Shown here in pieces: positions 1 to 9,021 of a stretch of DNA of 64,000 bases. The notes under the pieces are model-generated. The model made no database searches. It saw only the letters and a list, made by a program, of their open reading frames with translations, and had not been told where the DNA came from. The translations under genes and the position numbers were made by a program. This DNA comes from Clostridia bacterium BRH_c25 (GTDB lineage: Bacteria > Bacillota_A > Clostridia > Lutisporales > Lutisporaceae). The stretch is taken from positions 1-64,000 of the forward strand of contig LOES01000136.1 in assembly GCA_001515955.1 (NCBI GenBank). Direction: 5' to 3'. How positions within the stretch are numbered: position 1 is the stretch's first letter; each line of letters begins with the position of its first letter.

Positions 1-659
1 TGCTCTATCTTAGGTGCCGTCAGTTCCTTATGTACTACCTTCACATGCTGAGGATTCTTCTGGAATCTTTTTGTTAGCTCCAGAATCGGTCTGGGCATAG
101 TCGCAGAGAACAACAATGTCTGTCGTTCTTTCGGAACAGCTTTCAATATGGTAATAATATCATCTATGAAGCCCATATCCAGCATTTCATCTGCCTCGTC
201 CAGAACCACCGTTTTGACATGATCAATTTTTAGAGTACCTCTGTTCATGTGGTCCATGACCCTGCCCGGAGTACCTACGATAATCTGGGGTTTTCTCCTA
301 AGAGCCTTTATCTGTCTGTCTATGGGCTGCCCCCCATATATGGGAAGAATCTCTGTGCCTCTCTTATATTTTGCCAGTTCTCTGATTTCCTCAGCTACCT
401 GTATGGCAAGCTCCCTTGTTGGACATAACACCATCGCTTGAATTGCCTTTTCTTCGTGACTAAGCCTTTCAAGAATCGGTATACCGAAAGCTGCTGTTTT
501 CCCAGTTCCGGTTTGAGCCTGGCCTATTATGTCCCTTCCTTCAAGTATGTAGGGAATTGATTGAGACTGTATCGGAGTTGCCTCTTCAAAACCTTTATTC
601 TCTACTGCCTTTAGAATTTCACTCGACAAGTTTAAATCTTCGAATCTTAACGTCTCCAT
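1..659 (-). CDS. DEAD-box ATP-dependent RNA helicase (3' part outside window)
   Basis: N-terminal ~219 residues of a DEAD-box RNA helicase, an ATP-driven RNA-duplex unwinder acting in ribosome assembly or mRNA turnover. Translated by eye from the minus strand, it begins [15 protein letters not shown] and shows the Q motif ([10 protein letters not shown]), motif I (AQTGTGKT), PTREL, the TPGR motif, VLDEADEML and SAT. Domain 1 is therefore complete, and the second RecA domain and tail lie beyond base 1. The start follows a weak AGGATGG site. Resembles CshA/DeaD-type proteins, but the subtype depends on the missing C-terminus. Confidence 0.95.
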   Translation of the reverse strand, partial: METLRFEDLNLSSEILKAVENKGFEEATPIQSQSIPYILEGRDIIGQAQTGTGKTAAFGIPILERLSHEEKAIQAMVLCPTRELAIQVAEEIRELAKYKRGTEILPIYGGQPIDRQIKALRRKPQIIVGTPGRVMDHMNRGTLKIDHVKTVVLDEADEMLDMGFIDDIITILKAVPKERQTLLFSATMPRPILELTKRFQKNPQHVKVVHKELTAPKIE

Positions 660-741
660 TTAATACCATCCTATCTTTTAATGTAACTATTTAACAATAC
701 ACATATTATGCTCAGTTTGCAACTAAATTTTACATACTTTT

Positions 742-770
742 AAAAAAAGATAGGCTTTCGCCTATCTTTT
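742..770 (-). terminator. Rho-independent terminator of hflC
   Basis: 11-bp perfect stem (AAAAGATAGGC/GCCTATCTTTT) with a 4-nt loop, running into a U tract on the minus strand. The stem overlaps the hflC stop codon. Confidence 0.85.
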
Positions 771-1685
771 GTACCCGTTCAGATAATCCATGAAGTCATT
801 ATCCTTGTCAATGAATACAGTTGTATCCTTCATTTCCTTGTAAGTATTCGTTCTCTGTATGAATCTGTAGAACTCTATATCCTTCCTTAAGGACTCCTCA
901 TATATTTGGATTGCTTCCTTATCAGCACTGGCCTTTATGTTCGCCGCATCTTCTATTGCTTTTGCAATTACCTCTTTTTTCTGTCTTTCTGCTTCAGATA
1001 CATCCTTATCATACTGAGACTGTCCTTCAGCCTTGAGCTTTTCACTGTCCTTCTTTATCTCCTCTATCATCTTGTTCTTTATGGACTGAATGTTGGCTGT
1101 CGGGAAGTTTCTCCTGTGTATTGCTATATCTGCAACCTCAACACCATAGTCATACAACAGCTCCTTGCTCAATGACTCTGTCCTTTTCATTAACACTTCT
1201 TCAGTCTTACCCTTGTCAAAAAATTCATCAAACCTGAGTGTATTAGCTGTCTGGATTACAACCGGATATACCCTGTCATCCATAAGCTTGTTAAGGTCGC
1301 CTTTACTATAGTTTCTCATATTCACCAGCATCGGATTTATGATCCTGTACTGCGAATACATCATTATGTCTATTTTCTTCCTGTCCGCAGTATTCACAGT
1401 CTCCTTCAGGGAAATATAAGTAAGATATTTGTTTGAATAATTTGTCACCTCGTCAGCCATAGGAATTCTGAAGTTCAATCCCTTCCGGCCAGTAACCGAT
1501 ACATCATATCCCTTCTCCTTCATGGCTTCCCTCACATTGTCAACATCCTGCTCATTTACTATAACCTTCTGCACCTTACCCCATCTTTTAACAAGAGCCA
1601 CCTCATCCTCAGCCACAATGTACGGCACTGTAAACAGTCCGAGTATGAGTAAAGCCGCGAAAACACCTATAATTATCTTCTTCAT
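762..1685 (-). CDS. hflC: HflC-like SPFH/band 7 membrane protein
   Basis: One N-terminal membrane segment (about residues 4-24), then an SPFH/band 7 domain and a charged, alanine-rich coiled-coil tail (about 200-280), the usual HflC plan at the usual length (~307 aa). With HflK it forms a large membrane-anchored cage that in E. coli surrounds and modulates the FtsH protease. Three ATG codons stand in a row. The third (1685) has the best spacing from GGAAGGAG, so I chose it. It lies directly after hflK in the same direction and is probably translated from the same mRNA. Confidence 0.9.
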   Translation of the reverse strand: MKKIIIGVFAALLILGLFTVPYIVAEDEVALVKRWGKVQKVIVNEQDVDNVREAMKEKGYDVSVTGRKGLNFRIPMADEVTNYSNKYLTYISLKETVNTADRKKIDIMMYSQYRIINPMLVNMRNYSKGDLNKLMDDRVYPVVIQTANTLRFDEFFDKGKTEEVLMKRTESLSKELLYDYGVEVADIAIHRRNFPTANIQSIKNKMIEEIKKDSEKLKAEGQSQYDKDVSEAERQKKEVIAKAIEDAANIKASADKEAIQIYEESLRKDIEFYRFIQRTNTYKEMKDTTVFIDKDNDFMDYLNGYKR

Positions 1686-1708
1686 CATCATTCTCCTTCC
1701 ACCCCTGC

Positions 1709-2746
1709 TTACTGTGCAAGCTGCTGTTTCACCGCATTTTGATCCATGTTGTAGAATTTATATACTCCGCCATTTTCCGAAAGATCCACCACAACCTTGT
1801 TGTTCCTGATGAACTCCTTCATGGCTTCAACATAATACTTCTCCCTTACGATGTCCGGGCTCTTCGTATACTCTTCATACAGGGAATTATACTGTGCAAC
1901 GCTGGCTTTGGCATTGGCTATAGTAATTGCCGCATCGCCCTTGGCGTCCTCAGTCAGCTTCTTTGCTTCCGCCTCAGCCTGAGGTACGAGCATATTCTTC
2001 ATTTTCATTGCTTCCTGAATCTTGCTGTTCTTGAACTGGTTGGCTTCTTCAACCTGCTGGTACGCCTGGTCAACCTCCGGCAGCAGCTCGGTATTCTGGG
2101 TCTTTACCTCCACTACCTGTATTCCGGCATCATATTGGTTCAATACCTTCTGAAACTCTGGAAATATCTCCTCATCTATTATGCTTTTATTGGTCAAGGC
2201 TTCATTCAGAGTAAATATCTGAGTGGAATTTCTCACGCAGTCCTCCAAGGCAAGCATCATTGTTACTTCAATATCATCTACCTTGTACAGGTATTTGTAC
2301 GGATCTATTATTTTGTATCTTACCACTATGTTGGTCAATACTACAGAGCTGTTATTGCCTTTCGCATCAACTATGACCATCGCTTCATCCAATATGTCCC
2401 GGTATTCCGGGTCACCCCTCTCACTGCCCTCCCTTATTGTCCTATATCCATACTCAAGCTTTCTGATCTGCTGTACATTGACCTTTTGCAGACTGTCTAT
2501 CAAGGGCAGCTTTGCATGCAGTCCATCCTTGGTCTCAATCTTCACTACCTTGCCAAATCTTGTTATTACACCATTCCAACCGATATCCAGCTTATAAACC
2601 GTACCGGTAAGTACGTTAAACCCTATCACACCAAGAACCACAGCAATGGCAATCCTCTTTACGGCCTTTCCTGCCCCCTGACCTGTGGATCCGCCTTTAA
2701 AAGCGCTGTTAAACCCTGCAAGAATATCACCTAGTTTGTTTGACAT
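1709..2746 (-). CDS. hflK: HflK-like SPFH/band 7 membrane protein
   Basis: 345 aa. A short Gly/Lys-rich cytoplasmic N-terminus is followed by one membrane helix (about residues 30-50), an SPFH domain (VVRYKIIDPYKYL) and a long coiled coil rich in Glu/Ala/Lys (about 225-300). This matches HflK, the partner of HflC. The start ATG follows AAAGGGTG. First gene of a two-gene operon with hflC. No promoter could be picked confidently in the A/T-rich leader. Confidence 0.9.
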   Translation of the reverse strand: MSNKLGDILAGFNSAFKGGSTGQGAGKAVKRIAIAVVLGVIGFNVLTGTVYKLDIGWNGVITRFGKVVKIETKDGLHAKLPLIDSLQKVNVQQIRKLEYGYRTIREGSERGDPEYRDILDEAMVIVDAKGNNSSVVLTNIVVRYKIIDPYKYLYKVDDIEVTMMLALEDCVRNSTQIFTLNEALTNKSIIDEEIFPEFQKVLNQYDAGIQVVEVKTQNTELLPEVDQAYQQVEEANQFKNSKIQEAMKMKNMLVPQAEAEAKKLTEDAKGDAAITIANAKASVAQYNSLYEEYTKSPDIVREKYYVEAMKEFIRNNKVVVDLSENGGVYKFYNMDQNAVKQQLAQ

Positions 2747-3074
2747 TAATTACACCCTTTCTCTTTATGAATTCCTTTTCATACTTATTCCTTCCATGTA
2801 ACTTCTGTGCTTGTCCGCTATAGCTCTCTATTCTTCTTCTCTAAAGTCTTGCAAATATATTTGCTGTTCTATATGTTTTGCAATAAACATTTCACATTAC
2901 AATTCAAATATTGCAAAATCATATTCCTTGATTTCATAGGTTGCAAATTCTTCCTTGAACCAGCTTTAATGCAACCTATATGTCTATGTCATTAATGTTA
3001 TCATGTACGGGTATAGAATACAAAGGTGCATTTTGACTTGTTTCAGCCTGTTTGAATTGATTTTGACCCAGAGA
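2747..3074. other. Intergenic leader of hflKC
   Basis: About 330 A/T-rich bases upstream of hflK with no convincing gene, RNA or mobile element. It must hold the hflKC promoter, but no clear -35/-10 pair could be picked on the minus strand. Confidence 0.4.
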
Positions 3075-3127
3075 TAAAAATAGGAGCCCAGGGGGTAGTA
3101 CAGATATCCGGCACTCCCCAAGACTCC
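3075..3127 (-). terminator. Probable terminator of the DJ-1/metallo-hydrolase unit
   Basis: Two nested stems (GGAG...CTCC around GGGG...CCCC) followed on the minus strand by TATTTTTATC, about 90 bases after the stop of the upstream minus-strand gene. Judged a terminator rather than a regulatory RNA because of the U-rich tail. Confidence 0.5.
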
Positions 3128-3216
3128 TTAAATCGCGACTTATGTAAATTTTTATAATTTTAAATTATATCGTTAATGCTTCATATACCTTTCATTTCCT
3201 TAATAATACACAATTA

Positions 3217-3990
3217 CTACAGTAGTTCATGGTTTTGTACTATAGCTTCGATATGTAGCTTATCAGGGCATCCTCCAGCTCCCTGATCCAGCAAGCACCT
3301 GACATAATCAATATTTCCTTTCAACAGGTCTTCATTGACTATTCCTGAATGCGCTGAGAGAATTACTTCTGCTGAATAGCTGTTGATTATTTCCATACTG
3401 TGCAGATATGCTCGCAGATCATGGTGGTTAAGAAATGGCAGCGGGTGTTCAAGCAAATCACCGGCAAAAACTACAGAATCTTTTCTGTCAAAACACATAG
3501 AAGAGTCTATAGTATGCCCCGGTGCATATATGAATTCTATTTCATCCTCTTCAAATCCAAGTATGCTTTCAAAGGTCAAGTTTGGCTGTTTCAGCTCAAT
3601 TTCCCCGTTATGGAACCTACTCATTCTTTCCACATCATACCTGCCTCGCTCCTGCATTCTTTCCTTTGTCTTTTCATGCCCTATTATTGTTGCATCCCCG
3701 AAAGCGCAATTCCCCCATATATGATCCCAATCCGAGTGGGAGTTGAATATTATAAGCTCCTTGCTACCCCAGCCATTATCATTTATATATTTTTTCACTA
3801 TATCCATGGACTTGGGTCCGGTATGCGTATCACACAGAAAAATTCTTTTTTCTGTATTAATCAGATAAACTGATATATTGCCTCCCATGGGGGCATCGCC
3901 ATCCTCATAAGTAAAACATACCCCCCTGCTGCCTATCCTCTCAATCTTCAATACAATCCCTCCTGTCAATCCCGTATATTCTTCAGCCAT
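3217..3990 (-). CDS. MBL-fold metallo-hydrolase
   Basis: 257 aa metallo-beta-lactamase fold protein. Visible metal motifs are HSDWDH (the second His of the usual HxHxDH is Asp), YAPGHT near residue 157, FAGD, and a late SAHSG. Such enzymes are hydrolases of unknown, often thioester or phosphoester, substrates. It overlaps the upstream DJ-1/PfpI gene by 25 bases, so the two are co-translated and probably work on related chemistry, for example detoxification of reactive metabolites (inference). The ATG at 3990 is kept, though a slightly later start cannot be excluded. Confidence 0.8.
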   Translation of the reverse strand: MAEEYTGLTGGIVLKIERIGSRGVCFTYEDGDAPMGGNISVYLINTEKRIFLCDTHTGPKSMDIVKKYINDNGWGSKELIIFNSHSDWDHIWGNCAFGDATIIGHEKTKERMQERGRYDVERMSRFHNGEIELKQPNLTFESILGFEEDEIEFIYAPGHTIDSSMCFDRKDSVVFAGDLLEHPLPFLNHHDLRAYLHSMEIINSYSAEVILSAHSGIVNEDLLKGNIDYVRCLLDQGAGGCPDKLHIEAIVQNHELL

Positions 3991-4529
3991 TTGAAGTCGG
4001 ATGCGATTTCTTCCTCATCTTTATAAAGCTTCATTATCTTACCCAGCTCTATTGCCATCTCTATATATGCCTGTCCTGCTGCTGTGATAGTGTTTCCGTC
4101 TACTACTATACTCTCATCCGTTATCACTGATTCCTTGAACAAATTGATAAAAGGCATGTCCGGTTTAAGTCCGCTTCCCGAACCGGTGCACCTCTTACTA
4201 TCAAGAATGCCATACTTGGCCATCAGGAAAGTGCCGCCACAAATACCGGCAATGTATTTACCCTTTTTGTTCAACTCTGTGATAAAGTTTCTTAATACCT
4301 GATTGTCATAAAGTGCTGATGGGTCTCCTCCCGGAATTACAAATAGGTCAATATCCTTCGGGTCAAGCTCAGCAATAATCCTGTCGGGCAGAAACCTCTG
4401 TGTTTCCTCACTTACATACACCTTATTCTCCAATGCGGCTGCAAACATATTCTGCTTCTTGAAGGTTGCAGCAGTAAGTGCGACTTCAAACTCGCAAAAA
4501 CCATCATAATATAAAATACACACGTTCAT
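3966..4529 (-). CDS. DJ-1/PfpI family protein
   Basis: 187 aa, whole length one DJ-1/PfpI (class I glutamine amidotransferase-like) domain. The nucleophile elbow GICGG (about residue 98) carries the Cys, and an upstream VIPGGD supplies the typical acidic region. Family members include glyoxalase III/deglycase-like proteins, chaperones and ThiJ-type regulators. Specificity is not readable here. ATG after AGGGGATG. Its 3' end overlaps the metallo-hydrolase gene. Confidence 0.85.
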   Translation of the reverse strand: MNVCILYYDGFCEFEVALTAATFKKQNMFAAALENKVYVSEETQRFLPDRIIAELDPKDIDLFVIPGGDPSALYDNQVLRNFITELNKKGKYIAGICGGTFLMAKYGILDSKRCTGSGSGLKPDMPFINLFKESVITDESIVVDGNTITAAGQAYIEMAIELGKIMKLYKDEEEIASDFKWLKNIRD

Positions 4530-4569
4530 ATGTTCATCCCCTGCTTTCTTTCATTCTAAGACCTATTAT

Positions 4570-4611
4570 AAAATACAATGGCTGACAACTGTATGTCAGC
4601 CATTGTATTTT
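4570..4611 (-). terminator. Strong terminator of the WYL regulator gene
   Basis: 18-bp perfect stem with a 6-nt loop and A/U-rich flanks on both sides. It overlaps the last codons of the regulator gene and could also act bidirectionally. Confidence 0.85.
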
Positions 4612-5519
4612 TGAAGCATGTCTTTTATATAATTATTTAGCTCTTCTCTCAGATACCCAGGCTCAACAACCTCACATTCCCTGCCAAAACCAAGCAGAAA
4701 CTTTATCAAGCCTTCCTCGTACGGGAATGAATCTTCAACAATATAACTGCCATCTTCCGCCGCTTTAATATTATCCTTATGAAAGTATTCGCTGAGCTGT
4801 GCCCCTATCCTTCCTGTAAATCTCAACAATACTCTAATGCTTTTATTATTGTATTCCTCGTTAAATTTCCTGCGAATTTCTTTTCTGGGCACATTCAGCT
4901 TCGTGAAACCTTTCCCCAGCTTCAAGTTTCTTATACGTACCAGTTTGAAGCGCCTGAATGCATTCCTGGTTTTGCAAAACCCGACAAGATACCAATCACC
5001 ACTGCTAAAGTCTATATAGTATGGTTCAACTTCACGCTTCTCAAAATCCATCCTTCGGTTTATATATTCCAGCTCCAGCAACCTGCTCTCCTCGATTGCC
5101 GAATTAATAAGATACAAATATTCCTTCAGCTCATCCTCCATACTGAAATGTGACATATTTATATTCAATCTGTCCTTGACATTTTCATCCTTCTTATTTG
5201 AATTCTCAAATTTAAGCAATATATCATTGAACTGCTTGTTCTTTCCGAAAAGAAAACCCAGGTTGTCCATCACAGCCGAAAGGGTTTGCACTTCACTTTT
5301 CTTCAGAAACATATTATCCAGGCTGAAGTTCTCCATTACATAAAAGCCCCCGCCCTTTCCTCCTTCTGAAGCGATGGGGATGCCTGCCTCACAGATTTTA
5401 TCAATATCCCTGTAGACCGTTCTCAAGGATACTTCAAAATGCTCAGCAAGCTCATTTCCGGTTACCCTGCCCTTATTTGAGATTATAAGAATCATCGAAA
5501 GCAATCTGTCCACTCTCAT
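4596..5519 (-). CDS. YafY-type transcriptional regulator (HTH + WYL)
   Basis: 307 aa from the chosen ATG (MRVDRLLSMI), which has GCGGAG about 10 nt upstream. A further 20 codons are open before it but without better signals. An N-terminal DeoR/HTH_11 winged helix (GNELAEHFEVSLRTVYRDID) is followed by a Gly-rich linker, a WYL domain (about residues 120-200, YYIDFSSGDWYLVGFC) and a WCX-like tail. WYL regulators bind nucleic-acid or nucleotide ligands and control stress or local genes. Candidate targets are the adjacent DJ-1/MBL pair or the hydrolase upstream (inference). Confidence 0.88.
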   Translation of the reverse strand: MRVDRLLSMILIISNKGRVTGNELAEHFEVSLRTVYRDIDKICEAGIPIASEGGKGGGFYVMENFSLDNMFLKKSEVQTLSAVMDNLGFLFGKNKQFNDILLKFENSNKKDENVKDRLNINMSHFSMEDELKEYLYLINSAIEESRLLELEYINRRMDFEKREVEPYYIDFSSGDWYLVGFCKTRNAFRRFKLVRIRNLKLGKGFTKLNVPRKEIRRKFNEEYNNKSIRVLLRFTGRIGAQLSEYFHKDNIKAAEDGSYIVEDSFPYEEGLIKFLLGFGRECEVVEPGYLREELNNYIKDMLQKYNG

Positions 5520-5609
5520 ATTATCCACTCCGCAGCATGTCTTTCCTCTATTTAACCCTTGATGAGGCTGTAAAGTCAATTAATATTATGAATATTATTT
5601 TCCAACTCA

Positions 5610-6485
5610 TCATTTGTTTATATTTGCTTCTATGAAAGTAAGAGACTCCTTTATTATCTCACGTGCTTTATCATCATCGGTATAAACATCAAATCCGTGA
5701 ACTCCTTCAGGATGTACTACCTCGGTAATATCACACCCCAATTCAGCAGCTTTGGACACAAATTCATCATTGCAATCAGGAGGAAAGTAGTTTTCAAGCC
5801 CGGCTTCGGCAATAAAAACAGCTGGAAGCTCTTTTCCCTGGTTGTTTTCCAGTACTGAAAGAGGAAGTTTCCCATAGTATGAAACAATACTGTCAATTAC
5901 CCCTGTACCTGCAGATAACACTTTCTGTACCCCATTTTCAACCCCTGCTGAAAACGCAATAATGCCTATTCCCTTACCATCGATACCCAGTTCCTCCGTA
6001 TGCTCCTTTACATATACCAATAGGTCGGAGATATCTTCCGGTACGGTACCGGATCTCCAGTTGAATGTAACCGCAGCAAATCCGTATGCAGCAACCAACC
6101 TTCCCCATGAATCAAAATATTCACTGTCTTTGAAGTTTTTATCCGATGTCCTCCCATGAATCAGTATTACAGGATAGGGTTTATTCTTAAAGCCGCTTTC
6201 CAATGGATAGTAAACATTCAGCTTTTGCTCTACATCCTTATCCGCTTTATATACTATGTCTTTTACCAGCTCAACCTTTTCCATACCAGGTATTTGATAT
6301 ACTACAGTCCCTGGCTTTCTCACAATTTTTTCCTCAGTTTCATTGCTTGCTGTTGCTTCTTCAGCTGTTTCAATATTAATAGTAGACTCACCGCTTTCTT
6401 TATCATAATAACTTAATAAGAATAGCACCCCCATACCTATAAGCAAGAGTAAACACACTGAAATTAATATTTTAGACTTACTCAT
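5610..6485 (-). CDS. Membrane-anchored alpha/beta hydrolase
   Basis: 291 aa. An N-terminal hydrophobic anchor (about residues 5-25) and an acidic, Thr-rich linker precede a dienelactone-hydrolase-like alpha/beta fold. The oxyanion region is ILIHGRTSDKN, the nucleophile elbow AFSAG (Ser at about 180), and a late His lies in EGVHGFDVY. Likely an extracellular esterase/acylhydrolase of unknown substrate. ATG follows GGGGG. It lies between the PadR gene and the WYL gene, all on the minus strand. Confidence 0.8.
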   Translation of the reverse strand: MSKSKILISVCLLLLIGMGVLFLLSYYDKESGESTINIETAEEATASNETEEKIVRKPGTVVYQIPGMEKVELVKDIVYKADKDVEQKLNVYYPLESGFKNKPYPVILIHGRTSDKNFKDSEYFDSWGRLVAAYGFAAVTFNWRSGTVPEDISDLLVYVKEHTEELGIDGKGIGIIAFSAGVENGVQKVLSAGTGVIDSIVSYYGKLPLSVLENNQGKELPAVFIAEAGLENYFPPDCNDEFVSKAAELGCDITEVVHPEGVHGFDVYTDDDKAREIIKESLTFIEANINK

Positions 6486-6595
6486 ATTCCGACCCCCTTC
6501 ATAAAATTAACAATATTCAAGCCGTTTTTCCCAGGCTTGCTCATTGATATAGCGTTCTGAACCCCACATTAAATACTTATATCCTATCACACTGT

Positions 6596-7147
6596 TCACT
6601 GTTGTTTAGTTATTTCCTCTATGCATTCATTAGCCCACTTTATCTCTGATTGGGCAAAATATATGCCTCTTCGTACTGTGAGCCTATGGTGGAAGGCCTC
6701 ATTGCTGCTTTGGCTGTCTGATATCCTGGAGTTCAGCCTTTCTTCAATTAACCTGCAAACTCTTTCATCTTCCTCCTGCTGCAATATATACCTTCTTAAC
6801 TGATGAATCAACTCATCATTTGAAAGCTTTGAACTGAAGAAAATTCTCACAAGAAATTCGTTCCTTGATATCGGTACAAGGTTTGTTGGGAACTCCATAA
6901 GCCATTTAAGAAAAACTGCCTGCCCTTCTGCAGTTACATTGTACAGCTTTTTATTTGGGCGGCCCTCCTGGTACTCTGTCTTGCTACTTACATACCCCTG
7001 TTTCTCAAGCTTGGATAATTCCCTGTATATTTGACTCAACTCTGCAGACCAGAAAAAGTTGACAGAGTTCTTGAAAAAAGTCTTCAGGTCATACCCAGTC
7101 ATCGATTTGTCCATTAGAAGTCCAAGAATAATAAATCCTAGTGTCAA
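6596..7147 (-). CDS. PadR family transcriptional regulator
   Basis: 183 aa starting at TTG with AAAGGAGGTG about 6 nt upstream. The N-terminal PadR winged helix (MTLGFIILGLLMDKSMTGYD) includes the typical YRELSKLEKQGYVSS wing, and a C-terminal helical Vir_act_alpha_C-type dimerisation domain follows (about 95-180). PadR proteins are usually autorepressors that sense phenolics or antibiotics and control efflux or detoxification. A pair of identical A/T palindromes directly upstream (7161-7188) could be its own operator. The divergent-looking gap of 250 bases separates it from the MDR enzyme gene. Confidence 0.88.
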   Translation of the reverse strand: MTLGFIILGLLMDKSMTGYDLKTFFKNSVNFFWSAELSQIYRELSKLEKQGYVSSKTEYQEGRPNKKLYNVTAEGQAVFLKWLMEFPTNLVPISRNEFLVRIFFSSKLSNDELIHQLRRYILQQEEDERVCRLIEERLNSRISDSQSSNEAFHHRLTVRRGIYFAQSEIKWANECIEEITKQQ

Positions 7148-7160
7148 TACAACACCTCCT

Positions 7161-7188
7161 TTATATATATAATAATTTATATATATAA
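7161..7188. promoter_or_regulatory. Tandem A/T palindromes, candidate PadR operator
   Basis: TTATATATATAA occurs twice (7161-7172 and 7177-7188), separated by 4 bases, 14-41 bases upstream of the padR-type TTG start. Each copy is itself a palindrome and their centres are 16 bp apart. The position suits autoregulation. The low complexity of the sequence keeps confidence moderate. Confidence 0.35.
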
Positions 7189-7335
7189 CTTGTTACATAC
7201 ATAATACTACACTTTCCATGTTTTGTAAATAGAAAAGGCTTCTATTGAAGTATTTTAACGACCAAGGAAGCCTTTTATGAAACTCATTCAGGTCAAGTGG
7301 TACATTAATGAAATTTATAATTTCCTATTCGTTAT

Positions 7336-7362
7336 AAAAAAGCCGCAATAAATGCGGCTTTT
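7336..7362 (-). terminator. Terminator of the MDR oxidoreductase gene
   Basis: 10-bp perfect stem AAAAGCCGCA/TGCGGCTTTT with a 5-nt loop, followed by a U run on the minus strand, about 40 bases after the stop codon. Confidence 0.85.
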
Positions 7363-7399
7363 CCAGTTCTATTTTTGTCAAAAGGACTTTTACCCTTTA

Positions 7400-8395
7400 T
7401 CATATATACGGGCTGAGAAGTGCTATCTTGCCTTCGGCCTTTCCTGATTCCAGGTAGCTATGAGCTTTTCCCACATCTGTAAACAAAAAATCCCGCTCTG
7501 CTTTTAATATCTTAAGCTTGTCATCCTCTATAAGTCCCTTGATTTCTTTCAAAATTAGCCCGTGTCTTTCCCTGTCTACGCCATCCAGCAATGGTATCAG
7601 AATAAAAACACAGTTCAGGCTGATTGCTTTCCTGTGCATCATACCCAAGTCCAGGCTTATCCTTGAATTTGTGGTACATACCGTTCCGTTTAATTTCACT
7701 GCCTTGAAGCTGTTTAAGAGGTTTTCACCTCCAACGGTATCGATTATGACGTCAAAGCCTTTACCTTCAGTATACTGCTTAACATACTCCTCAACGCTGT
7801 TCTCTTTGTAGTTTATCACCCCGTCAGCTCCAATCCCGAGGACACTTCTCCCTTTAGATTCTCCCGATACGGTACCGTACACCTTTGCCCCTGAGCTTTT
7901 GGCTAGCTGAAGTGCAATATGCCCTACCCCTCCTGCTATGCCGTGGATCAGCACCTTATCCCCTTCCTTTACCCGTGCCTTCTCCAGCAGTTCATAAGCC
8001 GTTATGCCTACAAGCGGGTACAGGGCAGCTGTCTTATGGTCGATGTTTTTGGGTTTATGCCAGATAAGCCTTGAGTCAGCCAGCATATGCTCTGCCAATG
8101 CGCCAGCCTCTCCAACCGCTCCTCCTGCGCAGCCAAATACCTCATCTCCGGCTTTAAAATCCGCAGCTCCTTCTCCTGCTTCTGCAACAACCCCTGAAAA
8201 ATCTCCATTCAGTACTGCGGGAAATGGCGATGTTATAGCCGGTACAAGCCCTGAACGGATCTTTGTCTCGATAGGGTTTACACTGCTTGCATGGACTTTG
8301 ACAAGTACATATCCAGCTTTAGCCTGAGGTTTGTCAAGCTCTGCTTCATGAAAAACTTCAGGTGGACCAAAACGATCAATAACCATTGCTTTCAT
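7400..8395 (-). CDS. NADP-dependent zinc-independent MDR oxidoreductase (quinone reductase-like)
   Basis: 331 aa. Medium-chain dehydrogenase/reductase: GroES-like N-domain (VKVHASSVNPIETKIRSG), NADPH-binding Rossmann motif HGIAGGVGHIALQLAK near residue 150, and a C-terminal FTDVGKAH segment typical of quinone reductases/QOR-like proteins. No structural zinc cysteines are visible. It probably reduces quinones or enones with NADPH. Start chosen at the ATG (8395) preceded by GAGGTG at 9 nt, while a TTG two codons upstream is less likely. Monocistronic with its own terminator. Confidence 0.9.
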   Translation of the reverse strand: MKAMVIDRFGPPEVFHEAELDKPQAKAGYVLVKVHASSVNPIETKIRSGLVPAITSPFPAVLNGDFSGVVAEAGEGAADFKAGDEVFGCAGGAVGEAGALAEHMLADSRLIWHKPKNIDHKTAALYPLVGITAYELLEKARVKEGDKVLIHGIAGGVGHIALQLAKSSGAKVYGTVSGESKGRSVLGIGADGVINYKENSVEEYVKQYTEGKGFDVIIDTVGGENLLNSFKAVKLNGTVCTTNSRISLDLGMMHRKAISLNCVFILIPLLDGVDRERHGLILKEIKGLIEDDKLKILKAERDFLFTDVGKAHSYLESGKAEGKIALLSPYI

Positions 8396-8438
8396 AATCA
8401 ATTACACCTCGCATACATATCAAAATTTCTGTCGAAAA

Positions 8439-8447
8439 TGATATAAT
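8439..8447 (+). promoter_or_regulatory. Extended -10 promoter element
   Basis: TGATATAAT, a perfect extended -10 element (TG-N-TATAAT), about 59 bases upstream of the YbaK-type gene. No clear -35 hexamer. Confidence 0.45.
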
Positions 8448-8505
8448 AGTTTTATTAATATTCACCACTTAGGAATTTTCATACAAAAGAAAGGAAGTAA
8501 AAGTA

Positions 8506-8967
8506 ATGAGCTTGGAAAGTGCAAGAAGGTTTTTTATTGAAAACGGATATACAGACCTCCATATAATCGAAAGTAGCCTAAGTACCGCAACTGTCGAGCT
8601 TGCGGCTAAGGCTCATGGTGTTGAACCTGCTCTTATCGCAAAAACAATGGCCTTCGGGTTAAAGGATAGGGAAATATTAATTGTTACAAAGGGCGACGCC
8701 AGAATAGACAACCGCAAGTACAAGGATTACTTCCATGAAAAGGCAAAAATGCTGAACCATGAAGAGGTTCTTGAGGTAACAGGCCATCCTGTGGGAGGCG
8801 TATGCCCCTTTGGTCTCAAGAATCCCATTGAAATATACCTGGATATTTCAATGAAAGAGTATGAATACATATATCCGGCAGCAGGTTCCACTAACTCTGC
8901 CGTAAAAATTACCCCCGACAGATTGAAGGAAGTAACAAGTGGTACATGGATAGATGTATGTAAATAG
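8506..8967 (+). CDS. YbaK/EbsC family aminoacyl-tRNA deacylase
   Basis: 153 aa, one YbaK/ProX-type domain. These proteins hydrolyse mischarged aminoacyl-tRNAs in trans (for example Cys-tRNAPro or Ala-tRNAPro). Seen: the VEPALIAKTMAFG segment, with the conserved Lys of the active cleft, and VGGVCPFGL, the Gly-rich loop. ATG follows AGGAAGT. Monocistronic and divergent from the MDR gene. A second YbaK homologue lies at 49335-49820, so the two may have different substrates. Confidence 0.88.
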   Translation: MSLESARRFFIENGYTDLHIIESSLSTATVELAAKAHGVEPALIAKTMAFGLKDREILIVTKGDARIDNRKYKDYFHEKAKMLNHEEVLEVTGHPVGGVCPFGLKNPIEIYLDISMKEYEYIYPAAGSTNSAVKITPDRLKEVTSGTWIDVCK

Positions 8968-9021
8968 CTGTAAAGGAGTTATGCCAGGATAACCCCGCAA
9001 CGGGGTTACCTGTGCAGAAGC

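Noticed and set aside
1739..2734. Long plus-strand open frame opposite hflK (331 codons)
   Set aside because: It mirrors a well-supported hflK gene, has no family motifs and no ribosome binding site.
3075..3127. Regulatory RNA before hflK
   Set aside because: The nested stems with a U-rich tail read better as a terminator of the gene ending at 3217.
7233..7276. AAAAGGCTTC/GGAAGCCTTTT inverted repeat as a regulatory element
   Set aside because: Long loop of over 20 bases and no clear relation to a start; may be a decayed terminator.
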